Source: Thermoplasmata archaeon (GTDB lineage: Archaea; Thermoplasmatota; E2; DHVEG-1). From it: a stretch of 11,334 nucleotides of DNA. The stretch lies in assembly GCA_003649715.1 (NCBI GenBank), contig QMSS01000037.1, positions 1 through 11,334 on the forward strand, given 5' to 3'. Positions 1 to 6,474 of the stretch are shown in pieces (within the stretch, counting starts at the first letter, position 1; every line of letters begins with the position of its first letter). The notes beneath the pieces were generated by a model, which worked only from the letters and a program-made list of their open reading frames with translations, was not told where the DNA came from and ran no database searches. The position numbers were made by a program, and so were the translations under genes.

Positions 1-7
1 AAAAAGA

Positions 8-91
8 AGCATTTTTATAGTGGCGTGAAAGTTGTGAAGTCGTGTGAATCATGAATTTCTGATGTGAACTTCATATTTTAGCATTTTTATA
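8..91. repeat. 12-bp direct repeat, TATA-like
   Basis: The 12-mer AGCATTTTTATA occurs at 8-19 and again at 80-91, 72 bp apart, in the non-coding stretch downstream of the tctA-like gene. On the minus strand each copy reads TATAAAAATGCT, which resembles an archaeal TATA element. Either copy could therefore serve a minus-strand gene to the left of the window. Between the copies there is only a weak imperfect hairpin (TGAAGT 35-40 with ACTTCA 68-73). No gene is visible in 1-108. A regulatory role is inference. Confidence 0.3.
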
Positions 92-108
92 TGAAACTTG
101 AAGAAAAA

Positions 109-1314
109 TTAGAACGTGAAACCAGCATAAAAAAGAATAGTGGGGAGTAAGAGGGCACCCATGAGGTGTATCCTACGCACCCTTGATAAATTCGGGATTA
201 TTCCTATGATACATGAAACCAGGGATAGGGCTATGCCCCACACACCAGTCAGTATCAGAACCATGTATAGAGTAAACAACAGGACGACTAGAGATAAAAG
301 TGAGTAGTTGACTCTATTTAAGAGATGTGCCACAAGAGAAGATATTTTGTCGGTGAGTAAAACCGCAAGGCTAAGACATATAAGACTTACAAATATTATA
401 AAAACACAGTCTGAGAATGTAAGAGAACTTGTAAAATATTGAAGAGTTGCTGCTGCTCCTGACCTGGCTTTGCCTATGAGCCACAAGGCAAGAAAAGAGA
501 ATAGGGTGTTGACACCAGCGATTGCTCCAATTGTGATCAGAAACTCTTCTACACTTTCGGAACTAAATAACATAGCTGCTGCGCTCGCCCCAATGCCCGG
601 TAGCACGCCAGTTGTTATACCACCAAAAGACCCCCTTACTATACCGTCAACAATGGTTTGGTTTGAGATAAAAAGTTCATTTTGTTGTGGTGGTATTTTA
701 ATTCTTTTTTTTATACTTAAGACTAACATACTTAGACCAAAAAGACCTGTCAATAGCGGAAAGAGTATAAGGTCTTGATTTATTGGCAGTTTCTCACTTA
801 TCAGGCCGAGACAACCAGATAAGAAAAACAACGACGCTGCCGCCATCGGTTCCCTGTCTTTAAATATAAAAAACAAGACAAGAGCGCTGAGAATAATATG
901 TAGATTTGGCTCTATTAGTGCGTAGATTTTCGGCACGGTCAGAATAATAAGTGGGAATAGTGATAATGAGAAGAGAACACCTCCAAATGCTCCTATGATG
1001 CCCAAGCGGACAGCACCGGGTCCCTCCCCCCGCAAAAGCATTCTGTGCCCGGGCAAAACACCCAGTTCTATACCAGAGCCAGGAACAGATAGAAACACGG
1101 TTGGTATGAAATTAACGATCACGTTGGTTATGGAAACTGCTACTATGAACGCTACATATAAATAATATTGGTCAGGCCCGATGTGGCTAGTAAAACCCAC
1201 TAAAAAACTTATCAGCAGAACACTCACGAGGTTTGGGTGTATTCCGGGCAGCAAACCACACACCACACCAACCACTATTCCAAGGATCAGAAAAAACAAG
1301 ACCGCTAAAAACAT
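109..1314 (-). CDS. TctA-family (COG1784-like) multi-pass membrane protein
   Basis: This 401-aa, almost wholly hydrophobic protein looks like the short archaeal branch of the TctA tripartite-tricarboxylate permease family. The visible family signature is a glycine-rich LPGI motif that appears twice, once per half: GLLPGIHPN at about residues 20-28 and GVLPGIGAS at about 236-244. A VPGSG...LPGH segment follows the first (77-90). The repeat implies two homologous halves joined by a basic cytosolic linker (about 201-215, KKRIKIPPQQ). Bacterial TctA is about 500 aa and works with TctB and the binding protein TctC; neither partner is seen here. The archaeal members lack a proven substrate, so the transport role is family-based inference. 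The ATG at 1314 lies 27-28 bp from the centre of an ATTTAAAT box, which fits a leaderless transcript. Confidence 0.8.
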   Translation of the reverse strand: MFLAVLFFLILGIVVGVVCGLLPGIHPNLVSVLLISFLVGFTSHIGPDQYYLYVAFIVAVSITNVIVNFIPTVFLSVPGSGIELGVLPGHRMLLRGEGPGAVRLGIIGAFGGVLFSLSLFPLIILTVPKIYALIEPNLHIILSALVLFFIFKDREPMAAASLFFLSGCLGLISEKLPINQDLILFPLLTGLFGLSMLVLSIKKRIKIPPQQNELFISNQTIVDGIVRGSFGGITTGVLPGIGASAAAMLFSSESVEEFLITIGAIAGVNTLFSFLALWLIGKARSGAAATLQYFTSSLTFSDCVFIIFVSLICLSLAVLLTDKISSLVAHLLNRVNYSLLSLVVLLFTLYMVLILTGVWGIALSLVSCIIGIIPNLSRVRRIHLMGALLLPTILFYAGFTF

Positions 1315-1337
1315 ATTTTAATATTTTTATGTTCGCT

Positions 1338-1345
1338 ATTTAAAT
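1338..1345. promoter_or_regulatory. Shared bidirectional TATA box ATTTAAAT
   Basis: The perfect palindrome ATTTAAAT lies between two divergent genes. Its centre (1341.5) is 27.5 bp from the minus-strand ATG at 1314 and 29.5 bp from the plus-strand ATG at 1371. These are normal archaeal TATA-to-start distances, so one box could serve both genes as leaderless transcripts. A second candidate element (TTAATATTTTTAT) lies closer to 1314, but its spacing is too short. Confidence 0.5.
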
Positions 1346-1370
1346 CGTGTGATCGGTGCTGGTGTGGTGG

Positions 1371-1562
1371 ATGAAGAGAAAAAAAGAAAAACCCAGAAAA
1401 GAGGAGTTTGACTGGAGTAAGGTAAGAGAAGAGCCTTTTATAATAGCAGTAATACTTTTTACAGAAGTTATTTGTGCCTTGTCACAGGTAATTGTAGGGC
1501 TTCTTTTTGATGACATTTGTTCGGTTCTTTTTAGAAGAGTCAGAAAGAAAAAACCGGACTAA
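1371..1562 (+). CDS. Small single-span membrane protein, unknown function
   Basis: A 63-aa protein that I do not recognise. A highly charged N-terminus (MKRKKEKPRK, then EEFDWSKVREE) is followed by one hydrophobic stretch at about residues 23-46 and a basic tail (RRVRKKKPD). The frame is open from a GTG at 1356, but the ATG at 1371 is preferred. It lies 29-30 bp downstream of the ATTTAAAT box, as expected for a leaderless transcript, and the extra MLVWW residues add nothing recognisable. Basic residues flank both sides of the span, so orientation is ambiguous. It ends 48 bp before the NAC start on the same strand and may be co-transcribed with it. It could still be a chance ORF, but the promoter fit and amphiphilic layout argue for a gene. 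Confidence 0.55.
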   Translation: MKRKKEKPRKEEFDWSKVREEPFIIAVILFTEVICALSQVIVGLLFDDICSVLFRRVRKKKPD

Positions 1563-1568
1563 ATAAGG

Positions 1569-1576
1569 TTTAAATA
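1569..1576 (+). promoter_or_regulatory. Candidate TATA box of the NAC gene
   Basis: TTTAAATA lies just after the preceding stop codon. It would place transcription start near 1599, about 12 nt before the NAC ATG, at the edge of the AGGTGAT ribosome binding site (1598-1604). Read-through from the upstream small gene is the alternative. Confidence 0.4.
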
Positions 1577-1610
1577 AGCTGGTTATTTTAATTAAATAGG
1601 TGATATAAAT

Positions 1611-1970
1611 ATGCTTGGAAAACTGAAAGACATTAAGAAGATGACTGAGCTTATGAAAGAGATGAAGATGAACATGCGCGAACTCAAGGCGAATCGTGTT
1701 GTGATAGAGTGTGATGATAAAAACATAGTTATAGATGAGCCGGAAATTATTATAGCGAAAATAATCGATAGAGATTCATATCAGATAACGGGAAAGGTCC
1801 ATGAAGAGCCAGCCGGTGGGCCGACAGAGGAAGATATTAAGATGATAATGGAACAAACTGGGAAGGACAAGGAAACCATACTTAAAAAACTCAAGGAGCT
1901 GAATAACGATTTGGCACGGACAATAATGGAACTTAAAGACGAAACACAAACGAAAGAGTCAGATAACTAA
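1611..1970 (+). CDS. nac: Nascent polypeptide-associated complex protein (archaeal NAC)
   Basis: Archaeal NAC forms a homodimer that binds ribosomes and contacts emerging nascent chains. The 119-aa protein has the expected three parts. A Met- and Lys-rich N-terminal helix (residues 1-25, MTELMKEMKM) is followed by a small beta-rich NAC domain (about 27-63, with VVIECDDKNIVIDEPEI and YQITGKV). A C-terminal UBA domain covers about 74-108, with the family signature EEDIKMIMEQTG and NNDLARTIMEL. The length is normal. A strong AGGTGAT ribosome binding site (1598-1604) sits 6 nt before the ATG. The 85-aa membrane-protein gene follows after 37 bp on the same strand and probably shares the transcript. 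Identity is secure from domain architecture. The N-terminus lacks the Pro/Gly-rich start seen in some homologues. Confidence 0.93.
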   Translation: MLGKLKDIKKMTELMKEMKMNMRELKANRVVIECDDKNIVIDEPEIIIAKIIDRDSYQITGKVHEEPAGGPTEEDIKMIMEQTGKDKETILKKLKELNNDLARTIMELKDETQTKESDN

Positions 1971-2007
1971 AATAAGTTACCAAAACAATATTTAAAAAGG
2001 TGATTAG

Positions 2008-2265
2008 ATGGTTAAAAAAATAAAGAAAGGCAACAAACGCATCAGAAAGCGTTTTCTCTTAGATAACCCGCTTTCATTGGCGTTGTTCTTAATAGGCTTG
2101 GTATTGGTGGTTGAATCACTCGGAACAATGTGGCTACTTTACAACGCTTTCCACACAAAAATTCTCCAGTTTGCTTTTTGGACGGTGTTCTTTCTGTTCA
2201 ACGCCATAAAATTTTTAGCAGGGCTTATTGCGATTAAAGCCGGGTATAGAATGATAGAAAAATAA
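2008..2265 (+). CDS. Two-span membrane protein with strongly basic N-terminus, unknown function
   Basis: An 85-aa protein of unrecognised family. Nine of its first 15 residues are Lys or Arg (MVKKIKKGNKRIRKR). This cytosolic head precedes two hydrophobic segments at about residues 22-47 and 53-78. By the positive-inside rule both ends face the cytoplasm as a helical hairpin. The start is fixed by AGGTGAT at 1998-2004, three nt before the ATG. No TATA box at proper spacing is apparent, since the ATATTTAAA at 1988-1996 overlaps the leader, so co-transcription with NAC is likely. The dense positive head next to a ribosome-associated factor suggests RNA or ribosome contact at the membrane, but this is only inference. 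Confidence 0.7.
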   Translation: MVKKIKKGNKRIRKRFLLDNPLSLALFLIGLVLVVESLGTMWLLYNAFHTKILQFAFWTVFFLFNAIKFLAGLIAIKAGYRMIEK

Positions 2266-2284
2266 AAACAAAAAAAAGAAAAGT
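2263..2284 (-). terminator. T-rich archaeal terminator after the 105-aa gene
   Basis: Just past the minus-strand stop (2289-2291) the minus strand reads a run of T interrupted by single C, G or A (CTTTTCTTTTTTTTG, then TTTTTATT). Oligo(T) tracts without a hairpin are a standard archaeal termination signal. The plus strand has no matching T-run, so the convergent 85-aa gene may terminate inside the neighbour. Confidence 0.5.
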
Positions 2285-2288
2285 AGGC

Positions 2289-2606
2289 TTACTTGGAAGC
2301 CAAAGAATATATTGCCTTTAGTGCCACAACTATGGCTGCTGGTGCTACTAGTATCATTATGTTCTGTAGGATTGTTTCTAGTGGAGCCCAAATAGCTCCC
2401 ACACTGGTTGATACTGAACCAGCCACAATCAATGCGACTGTAGCTATTAAGAATAAGTTGACTTCTTTGTCGGAGATGTTAAGAAAACCGACGATTAATC
2501 CAAGTAGTACTAGCAATGCTGGTACCCATGTCGCTGTTACAAATGCTGTCACAATCGCTATTAGTACACCAAGCAGAAAGGCGTAACTTCCCCATTTTTC
2601 ATCCAT
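2289..2606 (-). CDS. Four-helix small membrane protein, unknown function
   Basis: A 105-aa protein made almost entirely of hydrophobic segments, at about residues 7-24, 27-43, 50-68 and 78-102. It starts MDEKWGSYAFLLG and has a conserved-looking VLLGLIVGFLNIS turn. I recall similar short proteins in uncultivated archaeal genomes, but no function is known to me. The ATG at 2606 is chosen over the GTG at 2615. An AGGAG site (2617-2621 on the minus strand) leaves 10 nt to the ATG but only 1 nt to the GTG. AT-rich TATA-like elements lie upstream (2643-2660). It follows secD on the same strand, but the hairpin terminator at 2703-2727 suggests separate transcription. Confidence 0.75.
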   Translation of the reverse strand: MDEKWGSYAFLLGVLIAIVTAFVTATWVPALLVLLGLIVGFLNISDKEVNLFLIATVALIVAGSVSTSVGAIWAPLETILQNIMILVAPAAIVVALKAIYSLASK

Positions 2607-2702
2607 GAAAACCACACTCCTTTTAAAAAAAGAGTAGAAAATCTTTTAAAGGTTTATATTCACTCCATTTATCTTCTCATAAGTAGTTACTAAAAGACCA
2701 GA

Positions 2703-2727
2703 GAAAAACACTGGCGTTTTTCCAGTT
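2703..2727 (-). terminator. Hairpin plus oligo(T) terminator after secD
   Basis: Immediately after the secD stop (2728-2730) the minus strand reads ACTGG, a seven-nt loop AAAAACG, CCAGT, then GTTTTTC. This is a 5-bp stem (arms 2722-2726 and 2710-2714) followed by a T-run. It resembles a bacterial-type intrinsic terminator. Flanking A-rich and T-rich stretches could lengthen the stem. Confidence 0.5.
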
Positions 2728-4308
2728 TTATTCCAGTAAATATTCAACTATTCGGCCGAAGGCCGGTCTTGTAATAAGAACACCGGTAAGAACACCAATC
2801 ATTGTGGTTATGGCAAACCCACGGAGCATGCCAAAACCGAGCACAAGAAGTGGAAACATAGCCCCTATGGTTGTTCCTGCCGCGCCGAATATCATGAAGA
2901 AGGCTCTTTTTAATCTCTCTTTCAATGACCACTCCTGTTTTTTGCCCATTATGGATTCATCTAAAATCATTATTTGACTGTCTACACCTGTTCCAACAGC
3001 AGCGACCACACCAGCAATGGCAGCTAAATCTATTGTCCAGCCAATTAACACAGACGCACCGAGAATTATTACAACCTCGGATAAAGAAACAAGAATCATC
3101 GGTATTACCATTCTAGGTTTTCTATACCTGATAAAAACTATAAGCGACACCGTAAGAATTGCAGCCAAGCCAGCAAACATGGCGCTTGATAGGAACCGCG
3201 CACCAAGCCTGGGTGAAATCTCATCCATTTGCACAACTTTAATTTTTGTAGGGAGTGAACCACTTCTTAGTATAGACTGAAGCCTGCGTTTCTCTTCCAT
3301 TCCCTCGTTCTTTGTTTTTGCACCTCCGGTTATGGCTGGTGTTGTATACAATTGACCTTTGAGACCTGCGCCTATACTGAGTTTTTCAGTTAATTTTCCG
3401 TCAAGATATAATTTTATTGGCTCTTCCAGATACTTTTCTGTTCCTATACCTGTTCTAACGGGAATATTCATTGTTATTTTTTTGAACCTCTCGGCACCAT
3501 CATTAGAAATCAAAACCTGGAAACCCCAACTATAGCCATTTTCAGTGGGTCTAAACCATGAATGTTGTGGATCGAGATAAACCATTTGTATGTCTTTTCC
3601 CGTGTAAACCAACGCCTCGACATAGCTATCGTTTACACGCCTGAACGTTATTCCGTCCGCTTCAAAGGTTTTGTTGATATCCACCGAAACATCAATTTTT
3701 TTATTGTTAAATTCTATCTTTCCGTCCTTAATTTTAAGCGGTATATATGCTTCAAACTTGCCCTGATGTTCTAGAAGCTTCATCAACTCTTCTTTTGTCC
3801 CGCCTGCTATCTCTATCTGTATATATGCCTTTCCTTCACTCCATATTGGCCTGAACAAAGATTCTTTAAGTCCGTAAACATTGATTCTTGTTTGCATCGT
3901 TGTTATTATTGACTGTACCATCTCTTCTGTCGCGTTCTCTGGTTCTATGATTGCTCTTATACCCCCACGTATATCCAAACCAAAATGTAGATTACTTCTT
4001 TCTGCCTGCACGCCCGTTATTCCTAGCGTACTGTTGTTTAGCTGGTAAAAAAGAACTCCTTTGCTTGTTTTCAATCTAACCTCACCAGAGTAGCGTCTTT
4101 CAAGAAGAGACGTGCTGGCAAGGTCATCATTTATCTTATATATCTCATCTCCCGGCACAAGGACATCATTTAGGGGAGAACTTGCGTTAATGCTGGTTAT
4201 GACAATTCCTCGATTAGAAAACTTTGGATTTATTGCCACTATTGCCATAACTATAACAATAAGCCACAATATTATTCTAAAATCAGTAAAAAGTTTTTTT
4301 ATTTTCAT
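2728..4308 (-). CDS. secD: Protein translocase subunit SecD
   Basis: SecD assists Sec-dependent protein export with SecF, using the proton gradient in bacteria. The 526-aa protein has an N-terminal span (about residues 10-27), a large extracytoplasmic domain and five or so C-terminal helices (from about 375). Family marks are FGLDIRGG at 109-116, the lead-in to the membrane domain ISPRLGARF (about 364-372), and GTGVDSQIMILDE, whose Asp443 matches the conserved membrane Asp of SecD. Residues 33-62 (GIVITSINASSP...PGDEIYKIND) look like a compact PDZ-like module between the first span and the P1-type domain. The gene follows secF by 12 bp on the same strand. SecF before SecD is the reverse of the bacterial order and is common in archaea. 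No SecA or YajC gene is seen. Confidence 0.95.
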   Translation of the reverse strand: MKIKKLFTDFRIILWLIVIVMAIVAINPKFSNRGIVITSINASSPLNDVLVPGDEIYKINDDLASTSLLERRYSGEVRLKTSKGVLFYQLNNSTLGITGVQAERSNLHFGLDIRGGIRAIIEPENATEEMVQSIITTMQTRINVYGLKESLFRPIWSEGKAYIQIEIAGGTKEELMKLLEHQGKFEAYIPLKIKDGKIEFNNKKIDVSVDINKTFEADGITFRRVNDSYVEALVYTGKDIQMVYLDPQHSWFRPTENGYSWGFQVLISNDGAERFKKITMNIPVRTGIGTEKYLEEPIKLYLDGKLTEKLSIGAGLKGQLYTTPAITGGAKTKNEGMEEKRRLQSILRSGSLPTKIKVVQMDEISPRLGARFLSSAMFAGLAAILTVSLIVFIRYRKPRMVIPMILVSLSEVVIILGASVLIGWTIDLAAIAGVVAAVGTGVDSQIMILDESIMGKKQEWSLKERLKRAFFMIFGAAGTTIGAMFPLLVLGFGMLRGFAITTMIGVLTGVLITRPAFGRIVEYLLE

Positions 4309-4320
4309 TTTACCACTCTT

Positions 4321-5160
4321 TTATTTTTCACGTTTCTCGAGCCACCATCTTAATATACCAACGTTGGTAAGCCATGTGGTAAAAACATCGACAATTAACC
4401 CTATTATCAAGACATTTGCTATTTGTTTCAAAACCAGCGCTTCACTAAAAAAGTAGAGCGAGATGAGTGCTCCAAGTGTTGTGCTAGTCATTGTTAACCC
4501 AGTTTTCATAGCTGATTTTATTTTTTCCTCCTTCTGCCCCTCCGTTTTGAGTAGCCTGGTTGTTAGCAAAATATCTGTATCTATAGAATAACCAATTAAC
4601 ATCAAGAGAGCAGCAAGTACCCCAAGCGATAATTTAAGACCGATAATAGACATAACAGCAACAGTGATCGTAATGTCTGAAGCCGCTGCAAGCACAACAG
4701 CGGAGCTCGGAACAAACGATCGGAATAATAGAAAAACCACAAGTGCCATTAACACAAATGCAAACACGATTGCTAGTTGTGTCTGGCGCCAAAACACCTT
4801 TCCAAGAGCAGGCCCGATTTCTCTTACAGAGTAGTCTTCTATGTTCACAAAATCCAATTTATTTATTATTTCTTTTTCGTCGTAGTCTTCAGGGACTTGA
4901 ACAAGTATGGTGTTAGTGATTCCACTTGCTAGCCTGACGTTCGCATCAGGCCCAACAGCCTGTTCTACTGCCCGAATGTCAACGCTGTCGGGTGTTATTA
5001 TGCTTATGAGTTTTCCTCCTGTCATTTCAACATCTTTTTCAATAAAAGAGCCTTTGGTTGCGCTGTTGTAGACAAGAAGACCAGCAGAAAGAATAAATAT
5101 GATTATTGGTATGAACATAAGTTTTTTCCAATGTCTATTTAGCACGTTCCATATAAACAT
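4321..5160 (-). CDS. secF: Protein translocase subunit SecF
   Basis: Partner of SecD in the SecDF complex. The 279-aa protein has a first span at about residues 13-31, then a short extracytoplasmic domain and five C-terminal helices. Diagnostic motifs are DVEMTGGKL at 43-51 (counterpart of bacterial GIDFTGG), SVREIGPALGK at 111-121, and GYSIDTDILLTTR at 190-202, which matches the GYSINDTVVVFDR helix of bacterial SecF. The ATG at 5160 is 29-30 bp from an ATTTAAAT box, which favours a leaderless start there. The downstream SecD gene begins 12 bp after the stop, so the two are co-transcribed. Length is normal for archaeal SecF. Confidence 0.95.
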   Translation of the reverse strand: MFIWNVLNRHWKKLMFIPIIIFILSAGLLVYNSATKGSFIEKDVEMTGGKLISIITPDSVDIRAVEQAVGPDANVRLASGITNTILVQVPEDYDEKEIINKLDFVNIEDYSVREIGPALGKVFWRQTQLAIVFAFVLMALVVFLLFRSFVPSSAVVLAAASDITITVAVMSIIGLKLSLGVLAALLMLIGYSIDTDILLTTRLLKTEGQKEEKIKSAMKTGLTMTSTTLGALISLYFFSEALVLKQIANVLIIGLIVDVFTTWLTNVGILRWWLEKREK

Positions 5161-5183
5161 ATTTATCTACCAAACTTATCAAA

Positions 5184-5193
5184 TTATTTAAAT
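5184..5193 (-). promoter_or_regulatory. TATA box of secF-secD
   Basis: TTATTTAAAT contains the same ATTTAAAT palindrome as the box at 1338-1345. Its centre (5189.5) lies 29.5 bp upstream of the secF ATG, consistent with a leaderless or near-leaderless transcript. Confidence 0.5.
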
Positions 5194-5210
5194 CTATTAT
5201 TCAGCAAGAC

Positions 5211-5250
5211 TTTTAAACATTGATTTTAAACATTAAAAAACATTATATGT
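5211..5250 (+). promoter_or_regulatory. Promoter region of the GGR-family gene, with tandem 11-bp repeats
   Basis: TTTTAAACATT occurs twice in tandem (5211-5221 and 5224-5234), followed by CATTATATGT (5241-5250). The second repeat is centred about 30 bp upstream of the GTG at 5259. The AT-rich stretch 5232-5249 is about the right distance from the GTG at 5268. Which element is the TATA box depends on which start is used. The repeats could also be a regulator site. Confidence 0.4.
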
Positions 5251-5258
5251 TTCATTGA

Positions 5259-6383
5259 GTGGTCAACGTGGACTATGATATTGCTATTATCGGTGCAGGA
5301 GTCGCGGGAAGCTACTTAGGTTCTCTTCTCAGGAATGTTTTGGAAGATAAAAAGATAGTCATATTTGAACAGCTCGAAAAGCCAATAATAAAGGACAGCG
5401 GTATTGTTTCGATGAATATTGAAAAATTTATTGAAAAAAGAACGCTCAGAAAATTGATAAGAAAAAAAATTAAGCGAATGCAACTCTTTTCACCAAACGG
5501 AAAAAGAATTGTTCTAAGCACAAAAAAACCCTTTGCTTATGGTCTGAAGCGAAAAGATTTTATTAAGACCCTCCGAAGCCCCATTAAAGATATGATAAAG
5601 TATGAGCATGTTTTGTCCGTGAAACTTCGTTCTGATTGTGCCCTTGTGACAACAGAGAATGATAAGTATTTTATCCGTTTTCTTGTTGGTTGCGATGGTG
5701 CGAACTCTCTAACAAGAAAAGCAATGGTCGAAAGAGGCGAAACAAAACAACCGACATTACTTTATGGCGCTTTTGTTCAGCAAAAGCCAACGAAATATGT
5801 AAAGGTTTATCTAAACAAATTTTATTCTCCTGATTTTTTTGCATGGAATTTCTTTGGTGAGTATGGTCTTGCTACATCTTACAGGCCAAGGGCACATCTT
5901 GATTACTTTTTGAAGAAACAGGATGTGAAACCAAAAAGAATATTTGCTTCACCTATACCCATCGGTCTTATAAAATCTTTTACAGACCGTTGCATCTTGG
6001 TTGGTGATGCGGCTTCTCAGGTCAAGCCTCTAACAGGCGGCGGTATTATATATTCACTCAAAGCAGCGACTTACGCCTGTGATGTTATTAAAAAAGCCTT
6101 TTCTTTGTCCCGTTTCGATTCTTATGTGTTGAGAAGCTACGAAAAGAAATGGAAGGAAGATTTTGGCAATGAGATAAAAAGGGGCATAGAGGTTAGAAAG
6201 ATATATCGTAAGATGACAAACAAACAAATAAATGAGGCTTTCGATTTGTTTAAAAATGATGTAGAAGAGGCTTTTGCTAGGCAAGCAGTCAAACAATATG
6301 ATTACTTGTCTTCAATAACCTCTTCTATACCGAAGAAAAAAATAACAAAATTCATGCTCAAGAACCTCAGTCTTTTGAGATAA
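5259..6383 (+). CDS. Geranylgeranyl reductase family FAD-dependent oxidoreductase
   Basis: Enzymes of this family saturate isoprenoid chains of archaeal lipids using bound FAD. The 374-aa protein starts with a Rossmann fold (IIGAGVAG, GxGxxG at residues 12-17; acidic Glu37 ending the second strand). It continues with VGCDGANS (143-150) and the second FAD motif CILVGDAASQVKPLTGGG (245-262, Gly-Asp at 249-250). FFAWNFFGEYG (193-203) occupies the place of the family's YxWxFP substrate motif, here degenerate. The start is GTG at either 5259 or 5268; the latter gives MDYDIAIIGAG, the more usual N-terminus. Its substrate could be membrane diether lipid or the dolichol-type glycan carrier. Its position ahead of the oligosaccharyltransferase genes favours the carrier, as inference only. 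It diverges from secF. Confidence 0.85.
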   Translation: MVNVDYDIAIIGAGVAGSYLGSLLRNVLEDKKIVIFEQLEKPIIKDSGIVSMNIEKFIEKRTLRKLIRKKIKRMQLFSPNGKRIVLSTKKPFAYGLKRKDFIKTLRSPIKDMIKYEHVLSVKLRSDCALVTTENDKYFIRFLVGCDGANSLTRKAMVERGETKQPTLLYGAFVQQKPTKYVKVYLNKFYSPDFFAWNFFGEYGLATSYRPRAHLDYFLKKQDVKPKRIFASPIPIGLIKSFTDRCILVGDAASQVKPLTGGGIIYSLKAATYACDVIKKAFSLSRFDSYVLRSYEKKWKEDFGNEIKRGIEVRKIYRKMTNKQINEAFDLFKNDVEEAFARQAVKQYDYLSSITSSIPKKKITKFMLKNLSLLR

Positions 6384-6438
6384 TTAACTTAAAAATCTTT
6401 GCGAACAAATCTTTAACATTATAATCAGAGGCTCTGTG

Positions 6439-6447
6439 GCTATATAG
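6439..6447 (+). promoter_or_regulatory. Candidate TATA box of the oligosaccharyltransferase genes
   Basis: GCTATATAGG is centred about 31 bp before the ATG at 6475. No convincing AGGTGAT site precedes that ATG, so a short-leader or leaderless transcript is likely. The 91-bp gap from the GGR gene also allows read-through. Confidence 0.35.
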
Positions 6448-6474
6448 GATATTAGCACAATATAGTGTGGTTTC

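Noticed and set aside
91..150. 19-codon plus-strand ORF starting with ATG at 91, after ATTTTTAT
   Set aside because: It is very short and overlaps the 3' end of the TctA-like gene in antisense. The AT-rich element touches the ATG, which is too close for a promoter.
470..778. Plus-strand ORF opposite the TctA-like gene
   Set aside because: It lies wholly antisense to a gene with clear family motifs. The translation is low-complexity, with no domain and no ribosome binding site.
2293..2586. Plus-strand ORF of 97 codons opposite the 105-aa membrane protein
   Set aside because: The Ala/Thr/Ser-rich translation is what the reverse complement of a hydrophobic protein gives. The minus-strand gene has a good AGGAG site and a terminator.
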